Positions 1-11,079 are shown, counted from the first letter of the stretch. The stretch: DNA of 64,000 nt from Streblospio benedicti (GCA_019095985.1 CM032665.1:37731197-37795196); one strand, 5' to 3'. Notes: a model not told the origin generated them from the letters alone. Program-made: numbers and translations.

Positions 1-147
1 AAGAAGGGATTTTCTAATAGCAATAACTTGAAGGAGCATCTTTGGACTCATACTGGACTGAACTACTTCAAATGCTCTATTTGCAATGCAGACTTCCCCA
101 AATATAGTCAGTGTAAAGCACACAAGACGAAACACCATTTGGAATAG
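1..147 (+). CDS. Zinc-finger cassette 1 (3' part, cut by window edge)
   Basis: The frame is open from the first base to a TAG at 145-147 (48 residues). It begins inside finger 2 (KKGF...NLKEHLWTH) and continues through the linker HTGLNYFKC into a full finger 3 (CSICNADF...H...H). Finger 2 and linker match the later cassettes, so this is the end of another alternative terminal exon whose acceptor lies upstream. An AATAAA at 374-379 sits just before the next acceptor. Confidence 0.85.
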   Translation, partial: KKGFSNSNNLKEHLWTHTGLNYFKCSICNADFPKYSQCKAHKTKHHLE

Positions 148-393
148 ATTAAAATTTCGTTACATCCAGTTTCAGTAAGACAACACGCATTTAGATGATA
201 TGACCTTAAGACAAAAAATCGCACTGGATGAATGTTCACATGATAATAGACATGTGCATTTGTACTACATTCGTACCACATTTGAAATATTCATTTCATA
301 TCCAGAATTCGGTGTTGGATCAGTTTAGCAAAGCCTGATACCTGATTCAAAACGTAGCAAGTATGTAAAGAACAATAAATTTGCTTCTTGCAG

Positions 394-687
394 ATGCCAT
401 GGTCGAAATCATCATCAGCTCGTGTGGATGGCAAGCACCAATGTCCTGTCTGCCAGAGTCTGTTTTCTCGAAAAGACTCCTTGAACGATCATATTAAGAG
501 GCATTCAGGCCAGTACAGGTATAGCTGTGAATTCTGTGCCAGAGGATTTGCCAATCCAAAGAATCTGAAGGAACATTTAACCACGCATACTGGAATAAAA
601 TACTTCAAGTGTACTATTTGTGGTGATGATTTCGATAAATGGCACAAGCTGAGAAGGCACAAGAATAAAGAACATTCTAATAGTTAG
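394..687 (+). CDS. C2H2 zinc-finger cassette 2 (alternative terminal exon)
   Basis: The acceptor TTGCAG ends at 393 and the frame is open in phase 0 for 97 residues to TAG. Three C2H2 fingers lie at residues 17-37, 45-65 and 73-94. In Zif268 numbering, finger 1 helix residues -1/2/3/6 are R/D/S/D. Finger 2 carries the array-wide NLKEHL helix and linker 2 is HTGIKYFKC rather than TGEKP. The expected role is sequence-specific DNA binding in the nucleus as the C-terminal part of a longer protein. Downstream AATAAA sites lie at 873-878 and 903-908. Confidence 0.88.
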   Translation: MPWSKSSSARVDGKHQCPVCQSLFSRKDSLNDHIKRHSGQYRYSCEFCARGFANPKNLKEHLTTHTGIKYFKCTICGDDFDKWHKLRRHKNKEHSNS

Positions 688-1631
688 ATGTTGAAAAACT
701 GTTGTGAATCAATACATGTAAGGGGAGGTACGTGTAAGGCATTAATATGATGACATTTATACTAAGATTTATGAAGTTAATTTCATTTTATTATACATAA
801 GTTAGTTTGTTAAGTAGTCAACGTTTAAGTACATTGAGCCATTTTGAGAGCATTGTTGTATTTATTTGTGTTAATAAATATCGAAATTTGCATCATTGTC
901 AGAATAAAATTGCATCATGTAAGAATAAAACGTAATACAACATTTTAAACAGTAATATGAATAAAGAACAAAATTTTTACTTCTCAGCACACTTTCAAAT
1001 CATGCATACAAGTCTAATGTTTAAATACTGGTTAAGAAGGCTTTGATAATTGCAATATATTTACGATAAGATTGCCAGCTATTGAAATAGGTATGAGAAA
1101 AATTAAGTAAAAAAAGGCATATCAACGAACTGTAATGTATGCAGGATGAGTAGTGTCTGTGTCATGAAACATTTATTAGTAATATACAACAAGTATGATA
1201 TTCTAAAACGGCAAGAGACTTCTGTCATTCGAAACTGACTTCCATATTTTGACATCACTTGTAAGTGTCAATTTTTCTGTGATTAAATAACATGGACATA
1301 TCAATGCAAACCCACTTCAACATTATGCTTAATTGACATAGTCTATTTATACTAATTCAGATCAATTAGTTATCTCTAACATAATATTGAAATATACAGA
1401 AGATAGCCCACGCAATTTTTTTCTTTTGAGAAAAGTGTTTAGTTGCATATAAGCAATCATTTTTTTATACGTCTACAGTTTACTGAAGTCAAATTGCGAA
1501 TCATGTGAATGATTAATAATATTTAGTCAAATGATACATTCATCTATCAAATAAGAGAATATTTGTAACATAAGACTTTCCAAATTCAAGTCTATTTTGG
1601 TAAAACAGATATCATCATTACACTGTTGTAG
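688..1631 (+). other. Spacer (intron or 3'UTR) between cassettes 2 and 3
   Basis: AT-rich, with AATAAA near 873 and 903 that could end the cassette 2 transcript. No open finger motif, RNA gene or repeat was recognised. Confidence 0.6.
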
Positions 1632-1913
1632 ATGGCCAAGGACATTTTTCGGTGTCCCCGGTGTGGGAAAGGATTTTCTCAGCAAACAGACATGAAAATT
1701 CACTTGGCCCAGCATGAGGGCGTCTCCATTGTACGTCAGTACTGTAATAAGGGAAGTACGCTGGCATTTAAGGCACATCTGACCACAAAGCACACAGGTG
1801 TTAACTATTTCACATGCAAAGCGTGTGGGGAGAATTACAGTACTTTCACCAATTTGACGAAACACCAGTGCCCCACCCAGCAAAACCAGGGTCACATCAC
1901 TATAGGTCTTTAG
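1632..1913 (+). CDS. Degenerate C2H2 cassette 3
   Basis: The acceptor TTGTAG ends at 1631 and phase 0 is open for 93 residues, starting MAKDIFRCPRC. Finger 1 (residues 8-28) is intact. Finger 2 has Arg at the first cysteine position (VRQYC), lacks the core Phe and has a shortened loop. Finger 3 (from C62) has its second His followed by QC instead of a normally spaced fourth ligand. At most one finger should fold normally, so the cassette may be decaying although it is still open. No clear AATAAA is seen in the 733-nt spacer that follows, and that spacer holds nothing recognisable. Confidence 0.7.
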   Translation: MAKDIFRCPRCGKGFSQQTDMKIHLAQHEGVSIVRQYCNKGSTLAFKAHLTTKHTGVNYFTCKACGENYSTFTNLTKHQCPTQQNQGHITIGL

Positions 1914-2646
1914 TTATACATTATATTGCCACAGAACTGTGGTGCAGTGCCCTAGATGAGCACAAGTTTTAAACCAACAGGAAGTGTAAGATCTATAACT
2001 TACTTTTCCTTCAGACTGCGATCTCTTTTAAAACCTCTGTATTTTGGGATGGATGGAAAGTGTGTATAATATGTAGGATTTAATAACAGGGTTTGTAACT
2101 GAGTACTAGCTAGAAACGTTTTGCCGTCCATACTATGTAGACCAGTAAGCTTCAATAGTATCTGGATCATAGAACATGAAGCCATGAACCATTGATAAGT
2201 TGCAAATATAACAGGATAGGTTGTTAATATGAACAATTGACGTTTTATATGCAGTTTAAGTTTGTACTACTGTACCCAACATATTAAGTTGGTAGCTCAA
2301 GCTCGATTCATACCTGACAAAATTTTTCAGATTTTATATTTGTATGTAATTGTTCGCTTTGCTGATATCAATAACAAAGAGCAAAACGTTATATTCTTAT
2401 TTTTGAAACTTCGGCATGTGGTAAATCTATTGTTGACATTTGGCCTTCAATGAAAGTCAATGACAATAGAAGTGCTAGTGACGCGAGTTTGTAGTTGTTT
2501 ATGGAGAGATTCTACGATATGATTATTTTCTTGTTGAATGACCCGTTGTAAAACATTCTTCAAAATTTTGAAGGTGATGGTATTATACCTTGAATGATAA
2601 ATGGACACAAACTGATATTCAAAGCATGGTCATTATGTTCTTACAG

Positions 2647-2925
2647 ACGAGTGTGTCTACAAAACCATGTACCTGCCCAAGGTGTGGGAAAGGTTTTGCC
2701 CATCTTCAAGACCTGAAGTTCCACCTGGCGCAGCACGAGGGATTCTATAAGTACTATTGCCAGTACTGTAACAAAGGCTTCGCGAGCAGCAAGGCACTGA
2801 AGGAGCATCTCACCATTCACACAGGCGTGAACTACTTCAAGTGTCCAATGTGTACGCAGGATTTCAGGCACATGCACAAATTGAAGAAACATAAACAGGA
2901 GTGTCACCCGATTGGTGCCCAATAG
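2647..2925 (+). CDS. C2H2 zinc-finger cassette 4
   Basis: The acceptor TCTTACAG ends at 2646; phase 0 is open for 92 residues (TSVSTKPCTCPRC...). Canonical fingers lie at residues 10-30, 38-58 and 66-87. Finger 1 helix -1/2/3/6 is H/Q/D/F. Finger 2 is CQYCNKGF...LKEHL, the linker is HTGVNYFKC, and finger 3 ends H-x4-H. It is a close relative of cassettes 5-7. An in-frame ATG at 2590 lies upstream of the acceptor and is not needed as a start. Confidence 0.9.
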   Translation, partial: TSVSTKPCTCPRCGKGFAHLQDLKFHLAQHEGFYKYYCQYCNKGFASSKALKEHLTIHTGVNYFKCPMCTQDFRHMHKLKKHKQECHPIGAQ

Positions 2926-3125
2926 AAGAGAGTGCGCATTTAGTAGGCTGAAATGAAATTTCCACTTTGAAAACTAGCTATGATATTATGTTGTTGCTGA
3001 ATTTGAAATGCCACTGCAATTAAAATTCGACCTGCATGGATTTCCTCTTTACAGCTTTCTTCAGTGTTACATAAATCCCTGCTGCTGTGAAATGTGATGA
3101 TAACATGACGATTGCCTCTTTACAG

Positions 3126-3464
3126 ATTGTCGTCGCGCCATCGTCGTTGACCGCAAATCTGAAGCAGATTTTGTACGATCCTGCCACCGGGCACCACGTC
3201 TGCCCCAAGTGCAAAAAGAGCTTCGCTGAGCAGGATGCCCTAAACGCCCATGTGGCCCAGCATCCCAAGACGCACAAGTACTTCTGCCAGTTCTGTGACC
3301 GCGGCTTTCACAGCAGCTACACGTTTAAAGCCCACCTCACGATGCACACAGGCCTCAACTACTTCCAGTGCCGCGCGTGCGGCCGCGACTTCCCCAACTT
3401 CTACCAGCTTAAACGGCATGAGCAGGAGCATTGTTCATTTGGCTGCAAAGTGGAAAAACTATAA
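3126..3464 (+). CDS. C2H2 zinc-finger cassette 5 (GC-rich)
   Basis: The acceptor CTTTACAG ends at 3125 and 112 residues are open in phase 0. A 25-residue leader precedes fingers at 26-46, 54-74 and 82-102. Finger 1 helix is E/D/A/A. Third codon positions are strongly G/C, unlike the AT-rich surroundings and most other cassettes, so the finger region opens spurious frames on both strands. The 532-nt spacer downstream shows no clear AATAAA. Confidence 0.9.
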   Translation: MVVAPSSLTANLKQILYDPATGHHVCPKCKKSFAEQDALNAHVAQHPKTHKYFCQFCDRGFHSSYTFKAHLTMHTGLNYFQCRACGRDFPNFYQLKRHEQEHCSFGCKVEKL

Positions 3465-3996
3465 TTCATAGTATTATAATCTTGTGGAATGAAATTTGAG
3501 ATATGTGGATGCGGATTGGAAGTGTTATTTCGAAAAAAAAGGTTTTGTGTCTTGAGTAGAATAGATGGAAAATATCGTTGTGTGATAAAACATTTCTATG
3601 AATGCATTTTGATTACATAAACAGCAGTTTTGAGATTCGTTTTAAAGCAGTAGATGGATAGCTATTATTTTTGCTAAAACTTAACGATGATGCCTCAATG
3701 GAATACCAAGGACAATCAAGTTTAAAATATTTTGATGTGTGTCGTGATTTGATTTTTGTTGCATGTGAATGTGTATGTCTGTACATGTTTTATGTATGGT
3801 TTTCAAATGAAAGCTTATGCTATAAATGATTTTGAAAAAAAACCCTCATGGCTTACTCTTCCAATCATCTCGAGGCTTTTTTTCCCATGCACTGATAACT
3901 AAATCCTTTTAAGTATGAAAGACATAAAGGAATTCTTAACAAGTGAGATAAAATAAAATTTCCTACGATCATAACATGGAAATTACCGTTTTACAG

Positions 3997-4296
3997 ATAT
4001 CGGCTGCCGTAAGTCTCTTCAATGCGTTGAATGATCCATCTAAACCGTTCACGTGTCCCAAGTGCAAGCGCGGCTTTGCTCACCCGGATGAAATGAAGGT
4101 GCACTCGGCTCAACACGGAGAAGCGTTCAAATACTACTGTCCGTACTGTGACAAGGGCTGTGGCAGTAGCTACACACTGAAGGAACACCTCACTGGCCAC
4201 ACGGGCATCAATTACTTCATGTGTCGCACATGTGGCAAGGATTTTCGCCACTTCTTCAAATTGAAAAAGCACGAAAAAGAGGATCATCCGTTGTGA
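3997..4296 (+). CDS. C2H2 zinc-finger cassette 6
   Basis: The acceptor TTTTACAG ends at 3996; 99 residues are open in phase 0. The leader contains LNDPSK, shared with cassette 7. Fingers lie at 20-40, 48-68 and 76-97, and finger 1 helix is H/D/E/V. Finger 2 is CPYCDKGCGSS, with Cys in place of the core Phe. The 700-nt spacer that follows has AATAAA at 4469-4474 and is otherwise AT-rich and featureless. Confidence 0.9.
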   Translation: MSAAVSLFNALNDPSKPFTCPKCKRGFAHPDEMKVHSAQHGEAFKYYCPYCDKGCGSSYTLKEHLTGHTGINYFMCRTCGKDFRHFFKLKKHEKEDHPL

Positions 4297-4996
4297 TTTT
4301 TATGACATAAAACTGGAATAGATTATATTATGTGTATATTTATATTATTTATGCAACTGACAAACTGAATACTGATGTGTAAAAAGATTAAATGCTAAAA
4401 GCAAGTTTGCAAAGAATTTTCTTTCATCATATTAAAAAACATTTTAAATCTAGTTTGTTTTTCTAGATAATAAAACTGTTACAAGTAGCTCAAACTTGAT
4501 GCATTGTTTTAGTTCAATAATTGAAATCTCAACAAAAACGTAGAATAGAAATGTTGCATTCTATTGTTATTCTCACAATATCTGTCTGTCTGGATCTTCA
4601 TCTTCATGCTGTTCCTCTATGCATACTTTGACAATAATGAATCTGATATATCTAATATGCTATTGTTTGTTTATTATTGTGACTTGGAATTATACATAGA
4701 AAAGAAATAGTACAAATATCTCACCCTACATGGGTTTATCAGTGAAATTTAAATATAATATTTAAAACTAATTAATTAATATATAATAATAATTATATGA
4801 TTAATATTCAAATTCTTTTATATTGATCTATTTTTTAAATCACACTATATATCCAACAAAAACACCAAGTCATTAACATACCTGATGCTTCTTTGTCGCT
4901 GCTACTTAATGTCAATCCTTTATTTTGATTATTTTAACGTAAACATCTATAAGCAAATATAAACCATATAGTAACATGACAGTAACCTCTTTACAG

Positions 4997-5290
4997 GTGT
5001 TTGCAGCAAGTAAAATTGATGTCTTGAATGACCCTTCAAAACGATTCTCGTGCCCCAAATGTGGGAAAGGCTTTAATGAGGTTGGAGATATGAACATCCA
5101 CTGGGCACAACACAACAGCTTCCACAAGTACTATTGCAAATACTGTAACAAAGGAATCGGAAGTACTAACACGTTGAAGGAACATCTCACATCTCACACA
5201 GGGATCGACTATTTTCATTGTCAGATTTGTGGGCAACATTTTCGCTATGCTTATGCACTCGAAAAACATCGCAACACTCATTTTATGTAA
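4997..5290 (+). CDS. C2H2 zinc-finger cassette 7
   Basis: The acceptor CTTTACAG ends at 4996; 97 residues are open in phase 0. The leader has VLNDPSK as in cassette 6, so the two are tandem duplicates. Fingers lie at 19-39, 47-67 and 75-95. Finger 1 helix is E/G/D/I. Finger 2 is CKYCNKGI with Ile in place of Phe, and linker 2 reads HTGIDYFHC. All zinc ligands are present. Confidence 0.88.
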   Translation: MFAASKIDVLNDPSKRFSCPKCGKGFNEVGDMNIHWAQHNSFHKYYCKYCNKGIGSTNTLKEHLTSHTGIDYFHCQICGQHFRYAYALEKHRNTHFM

Positions 5291-5561
5291 AACCATGGAC
5301 ACAAAACAAAGACTTTGTCTTGTGGATAATGACTGTGTTTTGGTTGAAGATAAAGTTGCTCAAATTTGCCCCATTGTTTATTTCAATAATTGAAAACCTC
5401 AACCAAAAACTAAAATTGGAAAGCTGCATTCATCGCCATTCTGGTATTAATACTGACAATATCCGTCTATCTCAATTTTCATCTTGGCTGCTGCTCCTCA
5501 TGCATACTTTGATAACAACGAAAAATCAGTAACAAATATGAGACATTTGATATGATTTCAG

Positions 5562-5946
5562 ACGATCGTATCCGGGGCTCATTTCATCTCTCACATGCAG
5601 TGCAAGCTTTGTCGGCTGAAATTCACTGGTGCCCAGGCTATGAATGAGCATGGACAGGCTCACAATAATAACAGTATTCTTACGCTCTTTGAACCAAGGT
5701 ACCAATGCATGCAATGTTCCAGCTCATTCACACGGTTTGGGGCTGCAATGGACCATTTTAGGAGACACCATAGACAGTATAAATTTAGTTGCGAGTTTTG
5801 TGACTGGTTTCTGGGACAGCATCAATTTGAAAGAGCATCTGCACCTGCACACTGGAGTCAATTATTTCAAATGTGACGTTTGTGGAGAAGACTTCAGTGG
5901 TAATCTCAAATTGATGAAGCATAAGGGAGAAGAGCATTGTAAATGA
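5562..5946 (+). pseudogene. Frameshifted four-finger cassette 8
   Basis: The acceptor ATTTCAG ends at 5561 and phase 0 opens with TIVSGAHF. Fingers occur at residues 14-34 and 49-69, and a third begins at 77 (CEFCD). Just after CEFCD the frame changes: the helix NLKEHLHLH and a fourth finger (CDVCGEDF...) continue in another frame to 5946, while the phase-0 frame stops at 5876. Alignment to other cassettes suggests two bases are missing near the KGF motif. This is either a recent pseudogene or a sequence error. With four fingers and a 14-residue first linker it would be unusual if whole. AATAAA lies at 6130-6135; the 830-nt spacer shows nothing else clear. Confidence 0.7.
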
Positions 5947-6776
5947 TCCAGTAATTTTAAAGTTCTTTTGGGATCTTTATGTTTCTACATCTACTTCAAT
6001 GTGATGTTTAAGTTTTATTTGCTTGATTTCAAAACAAAATGAGTCATAATCGATATACATTGTACATCAAATCCCATGTTCTTCTAACAGAAAGAGGATG
6101 CATATTATTATGTGATTAAGTAATTAAGTAATAAAATTTGTTGAAAACCAAACGTAGAATTATAGGAAGTTACTTATTTTGTCTGCGACATTTATAAAAA
6201 GGTTCATACCCTAGATGAGTAAATTGGAATATTTGCAGCTGTTCATTGTTGGGATTCGATCTGATAAGATTTTTACCATAAAAACCAGCAAAAATGTCCA
6301 CTTGATATTAATTTTTGCGAAGTTTAAGTGTGTAAAAAAAAACAATTATATGAATGTTATAGTCTATTACTGTGGTGAGAAAAAATACAAACAACAGCCA
6401 GTCCCAACACTATTTTAAGGGTAAAACAGGAGCTTAAAATACAGTGGTCCTTGCCATCTATCTATACCATACATGTACCATTAGCATTATATAGTCATTG
6501 TGATGTTTTTCCAATCTCCCAACAACCGTAACGCAAACGTACATCACACATACATTAGAATTTACCAGTACGCATTTTGTTTGTGCGATGGAGCAGAACC
6601 CATTAAGTATGAGTTTGCTGAAAAAAAACGTGATCTCAACCCATGGCCATGTCATGATGAGTCCCATCTCATCCAACTTCAAAGATACACAATAGCTTAA
6701 TAAATCTGCAGTAATGTGCAATTGATGAGCCAATCTACAAATTTTAGGACTACAGTTTTATTTACTTGCATTTCAG

Positions 6777-7061
6777 ATCATTCTTGCAAAAGGTTACACG
6801 AAGTGTCCGATCTGCTTCAAAACTTTCAAGCACAGTAAAAATGTGAAGGCACATATAAAAGCGCTTCATCTTGGAAGTTACCCGTACCAATGTAGTGTGT
6901 GTGGTAGAGGATTCGCCAGCACCTATGCTTATCGGGAGCATATGACTCAGCATACGGGCATCAATTCGTTCATGTGTAAAGTGTGCGGACAGGATTTTAG
7001 ATACTCCAACGCTTGCAGAACCCATGAAGCTACATGTAAAAGAAACATGGAAAATAAGTGA
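6777..7061 (+). CDS. C2H2 zinc-finger cassette 9
   Basis: The acceptor GCATTTCAG ends at 6776; 94 residues are open from ATC (IILAKGYTKCPIC). Fingers lie at 10-31 (H-x4-H), 39-59 and 67-87. The last is CKVCGQDFRY...HEATC, a C2HC finger. Finger 1 helix is H/K/N/A. There is no ATG before the fingers, so it needs an upstream exon. It founds the 7-16 kb family with the (I/V)GK..TQCPIC start. AATAAA lies at 7453-7458. Confidence 0.88.
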   Translation: MILAKGYTKCPICFKTFKHSKNVKAHIKALHLGSYPYQCSVCGRGFASTYAYREHMTQHTGINSFMCKVCGQDFRYSNACRTHEATCKRNMENK

Positions 7062-7659
7062 TTATTTTATGTCAATTTAGATGTTTTAACGATTGTTTAA
7101 GTATTTGAAGTTATATTTTCTACTTTTATTATGAAAAACAAAAGGGGCAACAACAAAAAGAAAAGAACTTGTACTCCTAAAGTTTTAATTGTCATGTGCA
7201 ACAAACTGTTTTGTTTTTGTTGTTTTTATCTGCAGATGAACGTCATTTGATTGATAGATCATTTAACTACTGCATCCCAATGAGAAAATTTAATCTTAAC
7301 CATAGTTGTGGGGTTGTTAGAAGTGTTACAAGGCAGTGTACAAAGTTGCTCCATACTATGTATGTGTTGCATTTATTAAAAGATAAATTCTTCAAAAGGT
7401 TTTCAAACTTTGTGACTGAAATAGTGTAAATATTCATTGGCAAACAAAGGAAAATAAAATTTCCAACACTGCTGACTAAGTACATCTAAATTATCAAAAT
7501 AATTGATAAAATACAAGTCAAAACATAACACATAAAGGTTATTTTCACTATTAAAATTATTTTCACTAAATTGTATTCCAATTCCTTGGAATCTTGCTGT
7601 CATATATTGGTATTAATTTACTCAGTAATTTATTGACCTGCAATGCTTAATTGAAGAAG

Positions 7660-7755
7660 TAGGGAGTGTCATCAATCCAGAGGATGGACTACATCATCTC
7701 AGGTGAGATTCGAACTCCGGACGAGAGTCTAATATCAAGAACCAACAACTCCCAA
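7660..7755 (-). repeat. tRNA-like (SINE-like) fragment
   Basis: On the minus strand the sequence GTTCGAATCTC near 7700-7710 resembles a pol III B box (consensus GGTTCGANTCC), with a possible degenerate A box upstream. No complete cloverleaf can be drawn, so this is a tRNA-derived repeat fragment at best. It lies in the 868-nt spacer before cassette 10, which otherwise holds only the cassette 9 AATAAA near 7453. Confidence 0.35.
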
Positions 7756-7929
7756 CAACCTGATCAGAGTGTATCTCTGCGATGTATCTGAAGGGATTGA
7801 CCATATATAATGTTTATAGAAGGAAATGGACATTTTTGAGGATTGTTCAAAGGTGCCCACGCTCTTTTTATAGGTGAAGTGACTGGAGCGAACATGGCAT
7901 TGCTACATTTATCTTTGATTACATTTCAG

Positions 7930-8208
7930 ATCGTAATTGGTAAGGACGAAACACAATGTCCAATTTGCCACAAGACTTTCAAGCACACAAGAAGCTTGAG
8001 AACGCATGTGAGAAATCATCAAGGCAGTTACCCGTACTTCTGTACTTCTTGTGATAAAGGATTCAACAACGTAAATGGTTATCGAGAACACATGACAAAA
8101 CACACAGGAGTGAACTATTTCAACTGTAGACAGTGTGGACAGGATTTTAGAAATTTCGTTACCTGTAAACGTCATGAAAAGGAGTGCGTAGAAAATCCAA
8201 TCATTTAG
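7930..8208 (+). CDS. C2H2 zinc-finger cassette 10
   Basis: The acceptor ACATTTCAG ends at 7929; 92 residues are open in phase 0 (IVIGKDETQCPIC). Fingers lie at 10-30, 38-58 and 66-86. Finger 3 is CRQCGQDFRN...HEKEC (C2HC). Finger 1 helix is H/R/S/T. Finger 2 has the family version KGFNNVNGYREHMTKH. The 496-nt spacer after it has AATAAA at 8545-8550. Confidence 0.9.
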   Translation: MVIGKDETQCPICHKTFKHTRSLRTHVRNHQGSYPYFCTSCDKGFNNVNGYREHMTKHTGVNYFNCRQCGQDFRNFVTCKRHEKECVENPII

Positions 8209-8704
8209 CTAGTTCAATTTGATGCTAAATTTTAAAGCTGTGAATGTTAGTTTATTCAAGGGTTATCAATTAAAACAAAGTTTAAGTGCTGATGATGAAT
8301 GAAATAGTCAATTACACACATTGGTAAAAATGTTTAATTATGTGTATGCCTAATGCATCAATTGTGTCTTGTATGTTTGTATTTGGAAAACCTATATACT
8401 AAGGAAGACGGCAAACAACGTGGCAAGATTTTAATGCTTGAAGATACTTTTGTATTTTGCTTTTCATAAAATAGTCTTTAAGTGTATTTGACCGCTTTGA
8501 GTATTCAAAACTATATGCTGAAAATGTTGATAGGAAAGACAAAGAATAAAAAATGTGGATGCCTGAACTATGGATATAACGGTGCATTTTCATAGGTGGT
8601 GGAATACTGTGATAATTATCAGACAATTAAATGACTTGAAATACCTAACATCACTATGTTGAAAAGGCGTTTTAAAGTTACATCATTATTTACTTGCATT
8701 TCAG

Positions 8705-8995
8705 ATTTATCTTGCAAAGGATGAAACCCAGTGTCCGATATGCTTCAAAACTATCAAGTACAGTAGAAACCTGAAGACGCATGTAAAAGCGCATATGGGA
8801 AAATACAACTACAGCTGTTCTGTGTGTGGCAAAGGATTTTGTAGCAACAATCGTTTTCAAGAACACATGACCGGACACTCAGGAGTTAATTATTTCAAGT
8901 GTAACGTTTGTGGACAGGATTTCAGATACGAAAGTGCACTGCGAGTGCATAAAAGTGGGTGTGAAATAAAGCAGAGAAATAAAGTGTGCGACTGA
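8705..8995 (+). CDS. C2H2 zinc-finger cassette 11
   Basis: The acceptor GCATTTCAG ends at 8704; 96 residues are open from ATT (IYLAKDETQCPIC). Fingers lie at 10-30, 38-58 and 66-86; finger 3 is C2HC (HKSGC). Finger 1 helix is Y/R/N/T, with Ile in place of the core Phe (KTIKYS). Linker 2 is HSGVNYFKC. The last ATG-bounded frame starts after finger 1, so the acceptor decides the true extent. Confidence 0.88.
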   Translation: MYLAKDETQCPICFKTIKYSRNLKTHVKAHMGKYNYSCSVCGKGFCSNNRFQEHMTGHSGVNYFKCNVCGQDFRYESALRVHKSGCEIKQRNKVCD

Positions 8996-9853
8996 CACGA
9001 CACTTGGGTGAAGAGTGTAATACTCAATGGGAATATGAAGAAATTATGTTGATTGTGTAGTGAAATGTATGAACTAAGGGTTTGGCATAAGGATTGACAA
9101 GGCAGTAGACATCAGGGGTACTATGTTTGATAATCAAGTAGTCTGGGTCAAAATTAGGTAGCCCATCATTCAAGGCGCACATATCAGTGTCAATGTGGAA
9201 GGGTTAATTCCAGAAAGAATTTGACACTTACTGTAAACGATGACATTAATACAAGGCTACAACTTGTGTCAATCCCTGATCAAGAGAATTATGTAAAATA
9301 GAAATCTTTTTTCTTGATGATAAGAAAAAAAATGCACACAGAATTATGTTAATTAAAAAGTACAGAATTATGTTAATTAAAAAGTATATAGCTATGTAAA
9401 TAAACATTGCTACCAAATGAAGTGAGCATGACAGTATGTATAATAAAATGATAAAAATAGTTTAGCTATTACATGTAGTTGTACTAATTCACTTTACATG
9501 AGCGTTGATGTGTGGCTTTACCTGCTTTTCTTTCAAAAATTAACACTCGAATTCAAATTTCAAACATAATTTTAATCGATTTCGAACTCCAGGTTCCTTT
9601 TCTAAAATAAACAACCAATGACAAATTAACACATGAACAATAAATTTACGAATTGAATACCAAATTTTTACCCCAGTAAAATACTATTGGTAACATACAT
9701 TAATTACTTATGTATTAAAATATTCTATTTCTAATAATTTCTTAAACATTTAATTTTAAACATGTGATAAAAACGTTTACCACAATGCATTCAATGGAGT
9801 TAGTTTGATAGTTAACTAAAGTTTCTAAAGTTTAGATTTTAATTACATTCCAG
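8996..9853 (+). other. Spacer between cassettes 11 and 12
   Basis: AT-rich. It contains a 24-bp tandem pair (GAATTATGTTAATTAAAAAG twice, about 9340-9386) and AATAAA at 9399-9404. No gene was recognised. Confidence 0.6.
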
Positions 9854-10141
9854 ATCGTTGTTGGGAAGAATCAAACACAATGTCCTATCTGCTTCAAGAG
9901 TGTCTCGCACCCTAGAAATCTGAAGCCACATATCAAGGCTCATCTCGGAAATTTCAACTATAACTGTACTTCTTGTAATAAAGGTTTCAACAATGTAAAT
10001 GCTTATCGAGAACACATGACACGGCATACAGGGATAAACTATTTCAAATGTAATACGTGTGGAAAGGATTTCCCAAATCACAGACAAATGCAGTTGCATA
10101 AGGCACGGGAACATGGTTACGTGCTTAAATCAAACTACTGA
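9854..10141 (+). CDS. C2H2 zinc-finger cassette 12
   Basis: The acceptor ACATTCCAG ends at 9853. The frame is open without an early ATG for 95 residues (IVVGKNQTQCPIC...). Fingers lie at 10-30, 38-58 and 66-87. Finger 1 helix is H/R/N/P, and finger 1 has Val at the core Phe position (KSVSHP). Finger 3 is CNTCGKDFPN ending H-x4-H, followed by a tail GYVLKSNY. Its 3' half is copied, in decayed form, at 11761-11908. AATAAA lies at 10229-10234. Confidence 0.85.
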   Translation: MVVGKNQTQCPICFKSVSHPRNLKPHIKAHLGNFNYNCTSCNKGFNNVNAYREHMTRHTGINYFKCNTCGKDFPNHRQMQLHKAREHGYVLKSNY

Positions 10142-10399
10142 TTTATTTATTATAGTAAGAATTTGAACTATTGTATGATCAAGATTGTGTTTTTACTTGG
10201 TGCAGATGTCAATAATTGAAGAGCATAGAATAAACAAAGAACTATGGAAGGAACTTTGATGTAGTGGAACATTTAAAGAAAAAAAATCGTTTTCGAGAAC
10301 ATGCATTTGTTGCTCACAATTGACTAAGGGGATCATTTGTGTTTGGAAAAACGGACACAGTGGATGATGCTTCATGGATATTTTTTTATTGCATTTCAG

Positions 10400-10669
10400 A
10401 TTGTTATTGGGAAGAATCAAACGCTGTGCCTAATTTGCTTCAAGAGTTTCCGCACTAGTAAAAGCCTGAGACGCCATGTGAATTCTCATATGGGAACATT
10501 CACCCACAACTGTACTTCTTGTAATAGAGGGTTCAACAGTGTGAACGCCTATCGTGAACACATGACAAGCCACACTGGAATAAACTACTTTAGATGTTCG
10601 CATTGTCAAATGGAGTTCCGTTATTATATGAAATACAAGTTGCATATTTCTACCTGTTATAAATTGTGA
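10400..10669 (+). CDS. C2H2 zinc-finger cassette 13
   Basis: The acceptor GCATTTCAG ends at 10399; 89 residues are open (IVIGKNQTLCLIC). Fingers lie at 10-30, 38-58 and 66-86. Finger 3 is CSHCQMEFRYY...HISTC (C2HC), a version shared only with cassette 17. Finger 1 helix is T/K/S/R. The 410 nt after it, with AATAAA at 10832-10837, are repeated after cassette 17 (from 14530), showing a segmental copy. Confidence 0.9.
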   Translation: MVIGKNQTLCLICFKSFRTSKSLRRHVNSHMGTFTHNCTSCNRGFNSVNAYREHMTSHTGINYFRCSHCQMEFRYYMKYKLHISTCYKL

Positions 10670-11079
10670 AAATGAATAATTTGGGATGTGAGCATTGTAA
10701 CTTTGAAATTACCTAACAAATGGTTAAGCTATATTGAGAGATAGATGTATGGATGTTTTGTTACTTGACATATAGAAGTGTTTGATTTGCTATTTCAAGT
10801 GTTTTTATAGATTCAAATTCAGTTTGTTTTTAATAAAAAGGAAGCCATTCCCTTAGATTTGTGTCTTTTTTTTTATATATACATATTTCAAATAGTTCAG
10901 GAATGTTAAAATATAATATAATCCTGTCTTGGCTGTCCACTAACCAATATACTAGCCGATTACAATTTTTGAAGTTGTGAATATTGGGAGAAAAAAACAA
11001 TTGAAGAAGCTAATTTTATGAAAGTATCACTTCTCCAGAATAACTGCATACAGATGAAATCTGTTCATTCTGCTTTCAG

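Noticed and set aside
7196-7429. A 77-codon plus-strand frame in the spacer after cassette 9
   Set aside because: No Cys/His pattern or other motif, AT-rich codons, and not copied in related units.
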